64,000 nt of DNA, taken from Cymbidium sinense (lineage: Eukaryota > Streptophyta > Magnoliopsida > Asparagales > Orchidaceae). Positions within the stretch are counted from its first letter, which is position 1; every line of letters begins with the position of its first letter. The translations under genes were made by a program, and so were the position numbers. The stretch is taken from positions 58,750,266 to 58,814,265 of the forward strand of contig CM038222.1 in the NCBI GenBank assembly GCA_021442155.1, in the 5' to 3' direction. The notes under the pieces are model-generated. The model was given only the letters and a program-made list of their open reading frames with translations, had not been told where the DNA came from and did no database searches. Shown here piece by piece: positions 1 to 11,800 of the stretch.

Positions 1-1913
1 GAAATTCGCAGTTTTCTGGGCTTAGCAGGTTATTACAGGAAGTTTGTCAAGAGATTTTCTCATATTGCAATGCCTCTATATCTAATTTATTAAGAAAGGA
101 TATCAAATTCCAATGGACAATTAAATGTGAGCAGAATTTTCAAGAATTGAAAAAACATTTGACCACTGCCCCAGTTTTAGCTATTCCATCAGGGACTGAG
201 GGATTCCAAATATTTAGTGACGCATCTTTAAAAGGCTTGAGTTGTGTTTTAATACAGAACAGAAGAGTAATTGCTTATGCTTCGAGACAATTAAAATCTC
301 ACGAAAGAAATTATCCCGTGCATGATCTCGAGTTAGCAGCTGTGATTTTTGCTCTTAAAATTTGGAGACATTACTTATATGGAGTGAAATGAAAAATTTT
401 TACTGATCATCAGAGTCTTAAATATATCTTTACACAAAAAGAATTAAATTTAAGACAAAGAAGATGACTTGAGTTTATTAAAGATTATGATTTAAATATT
501 CAGTATTGTCCAGGCAAAGCTAATGTGGTGGTCGATGCATCCGTAAGTCCATTGGATTATTACTCAAAAGTCGAGTTGATGAGAATTAGAGGCTCTACTG
601 GGAAGTTAGAAGATTCAGTGATACTGGACATTTATCTCAATTGACAGTGCAATCAACTTTATTTGATAGAATCAAAGCTGCACAGAAATTGGATCGTGGA
701 TATCAAATTCATTGAACAAATCCATTAAGCGAATTTTACAGATGCAGAGGGTATTATTCGAAAGAATTCACAATTATGGGTACCAAGTGACGTTGATTTG
801 AGACAAGAAATTTTACAGGAGGCTCATCAGGCGGGATATACTATTCATCCAGGTAGTTCAAAAATGTATAAAGATTTAAAAGCAGCATTTTGGTGGTCGG
901 GTATGAAGAAAGACATAGCTGAATATGTCTCTAAATGTCAAGCTTGTCAGATTGTTAAAGCTGAGCATCAAAGACTCGGTGGATTGTTACAGTCATTACC
1001 TATACCGGAGTGGAAGTGGGAAGAAATTGCAATGGATTTTGTTATAGGATTTAGATCAGGCAAGGTCGTGATAAGATCTTGTTGTGGATAGATTGACCAA
1101 GTCACTCATTTCTTACCTATGAAAACGAGATTGTTGATAAATTGTCCGATTATATGTTAAAGAGATTGTAAGACTTCATGGTGTACCAAAAGTGATCGTC
1201 TCGACAGATGGTAGATTTACTTCTGATTATGGAAGGAATTCTGAGGCTTGGATACACAGTTACACTTAAGTATAACTTTTCATCCGCAGATTGATGGACA
1301 ATCAGAAAGAACAATTCAAGTCCTAGAAGATTTATTGAGACTATGTGTTTTAGATTTTGGAGGTAGCTGGGAAGATCATATTCTTATGATCGAGTTTGCT
1401 TACAATAATAGCTACCAATCTAGTATTCAGATGGCTCCGTATGAAGCATTATATGGTCGAAAGTGTAGAACTCCATTAAGTTGGGTCGAAGTGGGAGAAA
1501 GATATAGTCCAGAGTTGGTTGATCAAGCTACAGAAAATCGATTAATCGAGATAGATTGAAAGTCGCCAAGATCGTCGAAGTATTAAAAGCACCGATAGAA
1601 TTTTAAGTTGGAGAATTTGTATTTTTGAAAGTCAAACCTATGAAAGGAATTAGTAGATTTGGTCATGAGGTTTGGACGTGACCTTTGAAATCATTGAAGA
1701 TATGACGCACTTGCCAATGCGCACAAACGCCTTTCACATTTCAATGTTGAGAAAATGGATCACATATACAGAGTCGATATACAAAGTTTGAAATACAATC
1801 ATTTTGACTTGCATTGGAGATTTTAAATTTGATGTGAAGAGATTCTATGTAAAATTAAATGATCACGATGTTAAAATTAAATGGGGAAGATTTGAGGACA
1901 AAAGATTTGGGGT
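1..1913 (+). mobile_element. Ty3/gypsy retrotransposon, 3' half of pol (decayed, cut by window start)
   Basis: Degenerate pol of a Ty3/gypsy element entering from the left edge. The translation begins in the end of reverse transcriptase ([13 protein letters not shown], about 10-50). RNase H follows at about 147-540, with FSDASLKG, an [19 protein letters not shown] stretch, then TDHQSL and a CPGKANVVVDA-like end. Integrase follows: the zinc-binding part at 798-1060 (HPGSSKMYKDL, CQACQ, PEWKWEEIAMDF) and the core end at 1248-1545 (FHPQIDGQSERTIQ, EFAYNNSYQSSI, APYEALYGRKCRTP). The tail motif FHISMLRKW lies at about 1733-1765. Stops and frameshifts at about 391, 466, 1089 and 1558 break it, and the segment carrying the first integrase aspartates is out of frame. 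A purine run (GAGGACAAAAG, about 1893) precedes an LTR start (TGTAATTAG) at 1914. It belongs to the same family as the element at 20249-28015. Confidence 0.9.
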
Positions 1914-2786
1914 TGTAATTAGAAATATCGGAAGATTAGACGAAGAAATAATGCGACGACGGATTAAAGCCTTCGACGCTGTATGGCGATCGACCGTCAC
2001 TTATTTCGTTCCTTCCATACGCCTTAGTTCATTTCCATGATCGAGCTTTTCTCCTTTCCTTCCGCCGGCTGACCGCCCCGCGGACACGTGAACGCAGGAA
2101 CCGCTTCCCCCTCGGCGTTTGCCGGCTTCAACAGGGAGTGCCGCTTCCCATGACGCAGACTGCGCATGCTCGAGTTGCAGAAACCAACGTCGACTTCGCT
2201 CTGACGCCGATCGCTTCGCCGCTGAACCGCCCCGACTTTCGTAACTCCGAACCCGCTTCGACCGAATCGACGCGTGGTACGTGATCACGCGTTCGTGAAT
2301 CTGATTGCACGAGAGGGGGCAGAGCTAATTTAAAAAGGAATTTGAGTAAGTTATGCAATCCATTTACTAAGTAATTGACTTAATCTCATATAAGCTTTCG
2401 AAATATTGGAGTACGATTTCAAAGTAATCTACTAACGCCAATACATACCTAATTAAATTAACATAAACTTAATAAGATTCCTTGTTTGCAAAATTAATGC
2501 ATTCATACTACTACACACATACATATTCTCTTTTCCCCAAACATTTTAGATTTCCCCAAACCCTATCACTTGGCGTAAATTTCAATTAACCCCACTTTAC
2601 CCTTCCAGTAATTGTGATATGAATTAAGTTAAGTGGTATATGAATTGCAAATATTTGTGATGATTTGATTAGATGCAAATTTCACTTGCTCGTTCCGCAT
2701 AGCGTTGGGAACGGCATGGAATGTCCAATCGAGTCATCCTATTCTGTTACACTCCGACCCCAAGCATAAGGGGTCATTGGTGTGTA
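1914..2786 (+). repeat. 3' LTR of the gypsy element, internally rearranged
   Basis: Start and end match the LTR at 20249-22013. The GACGGATTAAA block and the GC-rich stretch are at 1964-2100, GTAAGTTATGCAATCC and the TAAGTAATTGACTT block at 2346-2380. The 3' end (TGATATGAATTAAGTTAAGT, then AAGCATAAGGGGTCATT) is at 2618-2782. The middle, about 2400-2500, reads as the reverse complement of the LTR segment that contains TTTGCAAACAAGGAAGC and TTTGGCGTTAGGAGATT. Long open frames here are artefacts of the GC-rich LTR. Confidence 0.75.
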
Positions 2787-3691
2787 AACAAGGCATACAT
2801 AGAATAAACTGAATTTAAATTAGCAATTATGTCTCACCTCGTCAGGTCGTGTGTGCGGATGTGCTCGACGATTCCTCCCAGTACACAACCTATCATTAAA
2901 TAACTCTTCTAAATACTTCTAATACATGCAACTCATAAATGAAACTCATAACACCAATCTTGATATCTCCTCATAGCTTATGAGTATGACAAGTAATCTA
3001 CTAACGCCAATATTAATTACATGTTTCAATCAACAAACTAAAATTAACAAACAATGTCAATCCTAAACCCCCGTTTTAATACGATAATTGAACTCACCTA
3101 GCCAAAATAGTTGAACTCCCCAATCATGATTTCAACACCAAGGAAGGCGCGTGAAAGAAAAGGGATAAGAAAAGAAAATTAGCAACTTACAAAATTCTAA
3201 GTTTCTCCGTCCCAGAGAAATCGAGCCGATCGGTTCACGGATTTCCGACCGAGCGCACGGATTTCCCAACCCATCGATTCACGGGACTTACAGATGTGGC
3301 TGTTTCCAAGCGACGACGAGGCCCGCGCACCGCAACGCCACGGATGCGCGTTCCAAAGAAGCCGACGAATCCTTTGCCCGTACGCGACGTTTGCATCACG
3401 GGAGCGGTTCGTCGGCCGACGCCGACGGAAGGGGAGCGGATGTTCTGCTGTCACTAGCGGTCGCCGGCCGGGCAAGGAAGGGAAAGGAGGAGAAGAACTC
3501 GCATGAAGGAAATCGGCGAAGGACCGAGGTCGCTGGGGAAGGAAATAGGAAGTGGGAGAGATCCAACCATACACGCAATGATTTAATCCCAGGTGCATGC
3601 TTAGTCGCTACAGTCCTAATGCTACAGTAACGACAAAAGTAATTAGCCAATTAAGAAATAAGCTAATTGGATTAAATGAGATATTACAAAT
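2787..3691 (-). repeat. Inverted partial LTR of the same gypsy family
   Basis: Read on the minus strand, this is the first half of the 20249-22013 LTR. It runs from TGTAATATCTCATTTAATCC (3691 downwards) through the GC-rich block to the GAGGTGAGACATAATT segment near 2830. It abuts the end of the preceding sense LTR, so 1914-3691 is a large imperfect palindrome of LTR sequence. The minus-strand open frames here (about 3197-3650) are LTR, not genes. Confidence 0.75.
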
Positions 3692-3900
3692 ATCATATTA
3701 AAAAATATTACTATTGTTATTTTTAAAAGTGAAATACATTTTATTATATGTATTGAAAACTATTAAATTTATAATATGAAACTTTTATGGGATATATATG
3801 TAATTGTTTTTTTCTTTCAAAGAAGTAGCACATTAAGTGGCTTTTCAGATATTAAGCTAATGAATAATTGATTTAAATGTATCTCACATATTTTATCATT
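3692..3900. other. AT-rich sequence between elements
   Basis: Short AT-rich stretch with no coding signal. It separates the inverted LTR from the target duplication of the next element. Confidence 0.5.
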
Positions 3901-3905
3901 AGAAT

Positions 3906-4736
3906 TGATATATTCTTCTAAAATTTATAAATGAAGTATAAATCTCAAATTAAAGCATGTATACAATCAAATTAAACGATTCAGTGAGACGAGTTCAATA
4001 ATGTTAGAAACGGGTGAGATCGAGCTTAAATGAGCTCAAATCAAGTCCAATACATATGAAAACTTTGAAACACTACTGGATGATCAAATGACTTTCAAAT
4101 TTGATGTGCTTATAGTCGAATCGAGCGGCTCAATGAGAGGAATCCAAAGAGTCTAAGATCACTCAAATCAAAGATCGTTTGGATGGTTAAATCACCAAAA
4201 TATTATATATGATCAAATGAATCAATATACACCGTCCGATGAAGTGTTTTGGAATTTTTTACTATAATGACCAAAATGCCCCTCTCAGAATCTTATAAAT
4301 AGAATCTCATTCTTGTCATGAAGGGAAGAGGAGCTAGAGATGAACTTGGGAGAAAGCTATAATAGAGCTAGAAGTTTGAAGTTCGTTATCACCATTGTTA
4401 TTATCGATCACCATCAATTGTTGTTGCCAACTACCGCTAATAATCGTTGCAGTCCAACTACACTTACATAGCTGTTGTAACCTGATGGAATTCTCATTAC
4501 CAAGATTTCTCACATACAATCTTGCAATCTCATTTAAAGACTTAAACTGCATACAAAGCGGATATATAGTGAAGCATTTTATTGAGACCCCATGGTTTTC
4601 TCCTCTTCAAGTTTTTCATATAAAAATTCTAGAGTTTCTTATTCTCTTTTCAACTATCTAGGTAAGCGTTAGATTTCTCAACAAAACTGAGGTGTGAAGT
4701 TTTATTCCACCACTATAAGTTTTCTAGCACACAATA
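3906..4736 (+). repeat. 5' LTR of the gag-only element
   Basis: About 830 bp, collinear with 7314-8099. Shared blocks include AATCTCAAATTAAAGCATGT, TGAGCTCAAATCAAGTCCAA and ACTTTGAAACACTACT. A TATA-like TATAAATAGAATC at 4296, followed by TCATTCTTGTCATGAAGG, is conserved in the 3' LTR (TATAAATAGGATC at 7694) and is the likely promoter. The terminal CA is decayed (ATA). Confidence 0.9.
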
Positions 4737-4757
4737 ATTTAGCACCGTCTGTGAGAA
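4737..4757 (+). promoter_or_regulatory. Primer-binding site of the gag-only element
   Basis: TTTAGCACCGTCTGTGAGAA sits immediately after the 5' LTR. It differs by a few transitions from the TTTGGCGCCGTCTGTGGGAA typical of Tat-lineage gypsy elements. The G-to-A and C-to-T pattern fits methylation-driven decay. Confidence 0.65.
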
Positions 4758-4778
4758 GGAGATTTTCATTACTTTATT

Positions 4779-6195
4779 ATGTCAAACAACCAAGTTTCTC
4801 AACAAGATCGAAACCACCAGCCAGGTGGAGCACTTCATACTTTTGAGGAGCACATGCGAAGAATGGAGGAACATCAAGCTCAGATCTTTCAGCTCTTACT
4901 AGGAGCTGAACAATCGAGAATGCCACAATAAACTGGAGGAAATCGACCATATCAATAACATGATAGAGTTAATTTTATTGAAGAAACAAATGAAGAACCC
5001 CTCATGATCATGTGGAAATTCCTCCCGTACATCATCCTGATATGGATTGTGATTATATTGTCAGCTTAGCTCATTCTACTCGTATTACTAGACCAATTTT
5101 GAATCCCCTACCTCTTTGATGAGATTGATCACCCCCGTTTCATGGAGATAACTCGAGAAGTTATTCGAGATGAAATACAACGCTTTGTTTGAGAAGAATT
5201 TTTGTTAAAAGATAAACAGTTCATCTCTCGTCAGAGTATTCAATAATCTTCTCCTTTGCATGATATGATTCTTCAACGACTGATTCTGATGGGATTTAAA
5301 CTACATAATATTGAACTTTATGATGAAACCTCTGATCCTTATGAGCACATTGATCATTACAGAACTATTATGCATATTCAACAAGCCCCCTATGCTTTGC
5401 TCTGACAAGTTTTTCCTATCACTCTTAAAGGGCAAGCTCGTACATGGTTTTATTCCCTCCCCTAAGTGACCATTCTTAACTTTGCTCATTTGGCTAAACT
5501 CTTTGTCGAACAATTTAGCCCAAATCGAAGAATCATCAAAGACCATTCTCATCTTTCTAGAATTCGGCAAAATGAAGGAGAAATCCTCAAGAATACTTTT
5601 GAATATTCTCTTCAAAAGCTCGTCAAATTCCAGGAGTATATCCAGAGCTACTCTGAGACGTCTTCCTTGGAGGTCTTTGACTCGAGACTTTCTACTCTTC
5701 ATTAATGTGAGATACAGTACGATCTTACACTAATTTTATTCATGGAGTAGAGACACAAATTACTGCTAATGAAGTTATTACTACTCATACAAGATAATTT
5801 GAGAATAACTCTAAGCGTAAGTACGCACTCGGAGATCTTACAACAGTATCTCAAAATAAAAAAGAAAAATATTCAAAAGATCAACAACATTACGACACTT
5901 CTAAATATACTCCACTAAATATGCCTAGGACTGATATCATAATGGATATTCAAAATTTTGAATATCTCAAATGACCAAACTCATTGAGAAATCCAAATGG
6001 AAAAAATCAATCACAATATTGTCACTTTCATCGTTCGAAAGGGCATTCAATTGAAAGCTGCATTCATCTGAAGGAAAAAATTAAACGTTTAATACGACAA
6101 GGACATCTGAGATGCTACTTGTTGAGGTAACGCATAGATTATCAAAAAGGAGATCAGAGAAATCATGGTAAAGAAATTGTTGGAGTTATTGAGTA
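4779..6195 (+). pseudogene. Decayed gag of the non-autonomous LTR element
   Basis: An ATG at 4779 opens a frame (MSNNQVSQQD...EEHMRRMEEHQAQIFQLLLGAEQSRMPQ) stopped at 4929. Gag similarity then runs through several stops. The retrotransposon gag core is at about 5318-5700, with YDETSDPYEHIDHYRTIM, FPITLKGQARTWFYSLP, AKLFVEQFSPNRR and SRIRQNEGEILKN. A C-x2-H...H...C motif of the Tat gag tail (YCHFHRSKGHSIESC, LIRQGHL) is at about 6016-6110. In-frame stops (for example 4929, 5404 and 5463) show it is not functional. The gag core suggests a structural capsid role in the ancestor. Confidence 0.85.
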
Positions 6196-6569
6196 AGAAA
6201 TATCACCAATATTTATCTTAGGAAAGATCTCACTAAGGCAAGTGACTAAAGAAAGTTAAGTTTCTTTTTTACTCTATTGAAACGTTTATAAGATTTTATA
6301 AAGTTTTTATTATTAATGAAATCTTCTTTTGTTGCATTCAATAATACCCCTTAAAAGGCATACCCATGAGGAGGCCTATATAGGAAACTGATACTAGATA
6401 AGGTACTCACTAGAAATATCTCAAGAAGGCAAGTGGTAGACAAAGTCTCCACTAAATAACCCTCGAAGGCACGCCCCTAAGGAAGTCTTAATGAGAAGCT
6501 AGTAGTGGACAAAGTCCTCACTAGAAAGACTCCAAAGGAGCAAGTGGTTGACAGTATCTCTACTTATCA

Positions 6570-6910
6570 AAAATCTCAGAAGGTAAAAGTCTCAGAAGGT
6601 ACATGTACATCAAAAATGTCAACAAGTGAAATCTTCAAAAGGTACATGTACATTAAAAATCTCAGTAGGCTAAAACCTCAGAAGATACATGTATATCAAA
6701 AATCTCAGTAAGCGAAAGCTTCAGAAGATACATGTACATTAAAAATCTCAGTAGGCGAAAGTCTCAGAAGGTACAAGTATATCAAAAATTTAAGTTTGCA
6801 AAAGTCTTAGAAGGTACAGGTACATCAAAAAACTCAAAAGGCAAAAGCCTCAGAAGGTACGCGTACATCACAAATCTTAAAAAGTAAAAGCTTCATAAGA
6901 TACAGGTGCC
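6570..6910 (+). repeat. 43-bp tandem repeat, about 8 degenerate units
   Basis: Units of about 43 bp of the type TCAGAAGGTACATGTACATC plus AAAAATCTCAGTAGGCGAAAG repeat from about 6570 to 6910 inside the gag-only element, downstream of gag and upstream of the polypurine tract. An ancestral unit also seems visible in the weaker AGTGGTAGACAAAGTCTC repeats at 6430-6560. Confidence 0.85.
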
Positions 6911-7300
6911 CCGACGGAGGAGGATAAGCTCATTACGATCTTTTATGAGGAATAGTCACCAAATCATTTAGAAAATGAAACTTATTCAAGAAGATTATCA
7001 AAGTATCACTGTTGATAGTTGGCATTTCATCATCGGATCTCGTTATCTCGTGATGCTTCCGCAACCAATCATCTTATGCAATATTTACTCGAGAATCTTA
7101 TATATATATATAATCAATTTGGCCCCTGGTCTCCCTCTTTTCAAATCAATATATATAAAATAAGATAATTTATATAAATTATCATTATATATATAGATAA
7201 ATATAATATAATATAATAAACAAATATTAATAATTAATCATAATAATTTTTAGTTGAAGTGATTTTACTTTTGGATGAAATAAGTTTTATCATCCAAAAT

Positions 7301-7313
7301 AAAGGGGGGTAAA
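7301..7313 (+). promoter_or_regulatory. Polypurine tract of the gag-only element
   Basis: AAAGGGGGGTAAA lies directly before the TGATATAT start of the 3' LTR, the expected place for plus-strand priming. Confidence 0.7.
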
Positions 7314-8099
7314 TGATATATCCCTCTAAAATTTAGAAATAAAGCACAAATCTCAAATTAAAGCATGTATACAATCAAATAAAACGACTTCGGAGAGTTC
7401 AACAACGCTGAGAAGTCGATCGAGCTCAAATGAGCTCAAATCAAGTCCAAAAACTATATATGAAAACTTTGAAACACTACTCGATGATCAAATGACTTTC
7501 AAATTTGACGTGTTTATGAAATCGAGTGGCTCGATGAAACGAATCCAACGAGCCTAATATCACTCAAATCAATGATGGTTTGGATAGTCAAATCATCAAA
7601 ATATTATCTATGATCAAATGAATCAATATACATAGTCCAATGGAGTGTTTTGAGATTTTTGCTACAATGATCAAAATGTTCCTCTTAAATCCTATAAATA
7701 GGATCCTATTCTTGTCATGAAAGGAAGATGAGCTAGAGGCGAACTTGAGAGAAAGCTGAGAGAGAGCTAGAAGTTCGAAGTTCATTATCACTATTATTGT
7801 CGTCGATCGTCGTCAATTGTCATCGCCGACTACCACCAACAACCATTGTAATCCAACTACCATCTTGTTGTAACTGATTCTAGATTTTATTAATAATAAT
7901 CTCTTTGGGAAGACTTAAACTTTGTACTCCAGATATATAGAAGATTTTACTTGCAGCCATGATTTTTTTTCGAAATTTTCACATAAAAATTCTTGAATTT
8001 CTTATTCTCTTTTCAACTATCTACGTGCGTGCTGGATTTCTCAATTAAACTAAGACGTGATGTTTTATTCTAGCATTATAAGTTTTCTGGCACGCAACA
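7314..8099 (+). repeat. 3' LTR of the gag-only element
   Basis: About 786 bp, beginning TGATATATCC and ending GCACGCAACA, followed by the AGAAT target duplication. It keeps the TATA-like box at about 7694. It is the nearest element to the sulfiredoxin promoter, so outward transcription towards 8808 is possible (inference). Confidence 0.9.
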
Positions 8100-8104
8100 A
8101 GAAT

Positions 8105-8222
8105 ATTATAATATTATAATCTTTTTAAAATTATGATATAGCTTAATAGTTCAAATCATGATTTCATTAATCAATAATTTTAAACTTTAATAAAAAATAA
8201 TATGTTATTAATATCACCTAAC

Positions 8223-8294
<72 letters not shown>

Positions 8295-8730
8295 TACTCA
8301 TATAACTCATAAATCTTCAAATCATATAAAAAATAAAAAAAATTACTTTTTTAATGTGAAATATATATATTTTTTTCAATGAAGTATATAAGTTAAACCA
8401 AAAACAATTTTAAGAACTTTATCAATAGAATTAATTGACATCTATATAATATACATAATAAGTGGACAAAATTTTGAGTATAATTTGACTAATTATTTCA
8501 AAAATTTAAGTGATGAACATAAATTTTGTACTTCAGCTTTTTCTCACGCTTCTCAGAAAGTCCTTGTAACTCACCGTGCAAGGGCATTCATGGACACACA
8601 CTTGGCTCAGAATCTTTCCTTCCTCTATCTTTCCTCTAAACTGCCACGAAGAAGAATTTTACACAAACACGGCGATGTCACAATAACTCTTCTTTTCATT
8701 GCCGAAGTACTGAATCATTGTAAATAATAA
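8105..8730. other. AT-rich upstream region of sulfiredoxin with a (TA)n tract
   Basis: AT-rich. It contains a (TA)n microsatellite of about 65 bp at 8226-8290. A short open frame at 8485-8727 has no recognisable similarity and I do not call it. The likely promoter of the sulfiredoxin gene is in the last few hundred bases, but no clear TATA box can be singled out. Confidence 0.5.
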
Positions 8731-8807
8731 TTATAAGAATAAAATTTTCTTCTTTTAATACAAGCAGTAGAGATCAAGAAGAGCAGCAGAGAAAGGGGAA
8801 GTCCTAA

Positions 8808-8883
8808 ATGTCGAATCTTCAGCTCAATCTCACTAAAACCTTCGGTGGCTTGTCTTCCCGCAAGATCAGAGCTTCTTCCAATG
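8808..8883 (+). CDS. SRX: SRX exon 1 (transit peptide)
   Basis: The ATG at 8808 follows AGTCCTAA. It encodes [19 protein letters not shown] and ends in SSN plus the first base of a Gly codon before GTTTCC. Without splicing, the frame would stop about 40 nt later. Intron 1 spans 8884-9316. Confidence 0.85.
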
Positions 8884-11800
8884 GTTTCCACTACGCATTC
8901 GCCTGTTTTTTTATTTTATTTTGATTCAATATGAGAGCACATTATAAGGATCCTTTAAATAAGAAAACTTTTTTTTTTCGTTTTTTTGGGGCGGTGGAAC
9001 ATCTGATGAATCTAGGGTTTCGTGTTGTTTCTGTTTATGTCTTGGGTTTTCCTGATTTTTCAAACCAATTCAGATCTGAGAGTCTCTTTTTTCTGCTGGA
9101 TTGTGCCGTTTTCCCAGTTCATCTTGTGATAGTTTTGTGGGATTACTACCGAAGATTAAATACGGTAGAAACTTTTAGGAAATCTGACGCAGAAAAGGTG
9201 TTTTTAGGGCTCTTTCTTTGATTGATTTGCTCTGTTTTTTTTTTCTTTCAATTTTTTAGCATTAATGCTTGCACTCTGTGTGTGAGATTTGATTCTTTAC
9301 TGGCTATGGACTATAGGGGTTCCGTTTTCCATGCCGAAATCAGGAGGTCCTGCGATTCTTGATATACCTCTTGAGAAGATCAGAAGGCCACTAATGCGTA
9401 CTCGAGAAAATGATCAAGAAAAGGTGAAGGACCTCATGAAGAGCATCCGAGAGATTGGACTTCAAGAGCCCGTGAGTGTACTCTGCCCGTTCTCTCTTGA
9501 GCTGAAATTACTACTAAACTGTGCCAATCATTTAAGGGCTTTCTATATGTTTTTGTTTTTAGTGAATGGTTTCTTATACTTTATTTACTTTGTAGAGGAT
9601 TTATTGACAATTTTATGATCATAAAGGGGGAAAACTGCAGTCACATGTGTGATATGAAGAGCATAAACTCTTTTGTAGGGATTTAGTGTACTCTAAGATA
9701 TAGGGATACAGAAAGTTGAATATGATAAAAACAAGCAATTTTGAATTTTTGTTTGTTTGTTTGAAATCTTGGTATTGAAATTTATCAAAGCTTCATTAAT
9801 AAACATGCGGAAGAGATGAAATAGAACTGAGTTTTATCTCTTTTATTAGGAAATGAATGGATTATTGAATGGAGAAGTTGGAAATTTTAAACTAACCTCA
9901 AAGAGAACAAGAGATACACTTTCATAATTTTTTTTTTGTTGAACTGATATGTTGTTACATGAAGGTTATTGTTGAAACATTTTCACTCGGGAGCTTTTCA
10001 ATTTGTTAATATTTATTTTGTAATTGTGTGTTGTTAGCATATATTAGTTGTTTGTTTTGCTTGCTGGGATCTTTAAATATTAACTATTTAATTGATAAAT
10101 TTGATATTTCAATTCACAGGCATCTTGACGCCAAGCTATTTGAATGTTCAGCCAAATATATAGTATTTGACAAATAACATTTGCATTTTAATGATACTGA
10201 ACCAAGCATCCCCTCGTTTTGATTGTTTTTCTATGTTTATAATGCACTAATGCTGCTATGATTTAATGTTATTTAGATATCAAATGGAACTAAGGAATGT
10301 TGAAGGATAAGTCAACTTTCAATAGAATTGCTTTTATTGTGGGAAAAATCTGGTGAAGAAGTGGATTATACCTAGTTTTATAGGATTCATATATGCTATC
10401 AGGATCTGGTAGGACAGATAAATTTTGTTAATTATAGACCCGAACAAGCCTATATGGTATATTCAGCTCCCTGTGTGGTTTTGTACTTTATGGGATTTAG
10501 AAAATTCGATACATTTGTAGTTTTGTTTGATTATTGTTGTTTAAATTTCAGAACAGCAATGAAGAAGGCCTCATTTTGACTACCATCAATTCTGGATGTC
10601 ATCATCATTTTGCATATTCAACCTTGAAACTTTCATTATGCCCTTCAACAAATATTTTCCATATTTTATCTCAAAATATTTGCTGCCATGTCACTTGATT
10701 TTTTTCCTCTCAGCATTCTAGAAGCCATAGTTATCCCCATTTAAGCTATACATAATCTTAGTTTCAAGAAGATCTTAATAATGGTCTTACCAGAACATAC
10801 AAGGAAGATAATCTATTTCCATTTATATACCTCGAAAATCTTTACTGGTATGTTAACTTGATTTTTTTTTTCTATCCTATGTCTTGTTGTCATAGGCTAC
10901 TCCATTTTTTGCAACATAGACCAAGTGTCCGTGTAAGAATTCAAATGTGATTTATCATCTCTAGGAAATAAATTTCCTTCTTATGCTCCTGAAAGCTATC
11001 AGTTGCCATATATAAGGTGCACGAGTTATATCTTTGCTTGACTAACCAGAAGGATGCATTTTCTCTGATGATAGTTTACCATATATATTATATATGGAAG
11101 GGGGATTCCAATTCCTCACTTTAAATGCATTATCTTTATGTTCTCTTTGAAATCCTATCATATCCATGCCTTTCGTTATAAAAAATATTAGCCAATTTAA
11201 TGAGGTAATTGGTGGAGGTAGTAAGTGGTAGGGAAGTACAATTTAATGAGATGATTTATGGGGTGGGTGATGGTTGAGAAGAGTAATTAATTTCTGATGG
11301 GTATCTAATAATTCTTCCCTTCATTTAAGAAAGTTTGTTTTGAATTTGATCTCTTGCAAAGCATTCCCTCTATCATGATTCATCAATGCTTATGACAATG
11401 CTTGAGTTGAGACATGGAGAAATCCCTTCTGGTATTAATTTGATTTTGCCCAAGAAAATGAAGTAGAATTGAAAGTTGCTAACAAGGATTTCATCACTAC
11501 AACAACAACAACAACAAGCCTTAATCCCACTACGTGGGGTCGGCTACATGAATCCTTCGTCTCCATTGTGTCCTATTATGGGTCAAATTCTCATTTAAAT
11601 CAAGATACTAAGATCATTTTTTATATATCTTAACCAAGTCTTTTAGGTCACCTCTACCTTTCTTAACGTAAAGAAATCTAATGCATCTACTCTCCTAATC
11701 TCATGACTACCGACGCTTTATGTTGCCAAACCATCTAAGGTGACTCTTCCTAATCTTATCTACCACCTGAGCTACTCCAACTTTTTTCCGAATATACTCA

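Larger units (their letters stand above)
3901..8104 (+). mobile_element. Complete non-autonomous gag-only LTR retrotransposon (TR-GAG-like, Tat-type PBS)
   Basis: The element runs 3906-8099. Both ends are flanked by the 5-bp target duplication AGAAT (3901-3905 and 8100-8104). It has a 5' LTR at 3906-4736 and a 3' LTR at 7314-8099, both starting TGATATAT; the 3' copy ends CAACA. Directly after the 5' LTR is a primer-binding-like sequence (TAGCACCGTCTGTGAG) resembling the TGGCGCCGTCTGTGGGAA found in Tat-lineage gypsy elements. A polypurine tract (AAAGGGGGGTAAA) precedes the 3' LTR. The 2.6-kb interior has only a gag remnant and no protease, RT, RNase H or integrase. Mobilisation must therefore have come from an autonomous relative (inference). 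It lies about 0.7 kb upstream of the sulfiredoxin start codon. Confidence 0.9.

Noticed and set aside
3197..3650. 133- and 84-codon minus-strand frames
   Set aside because: They fall within the GC-rich block of an inverted gypsy LTR.
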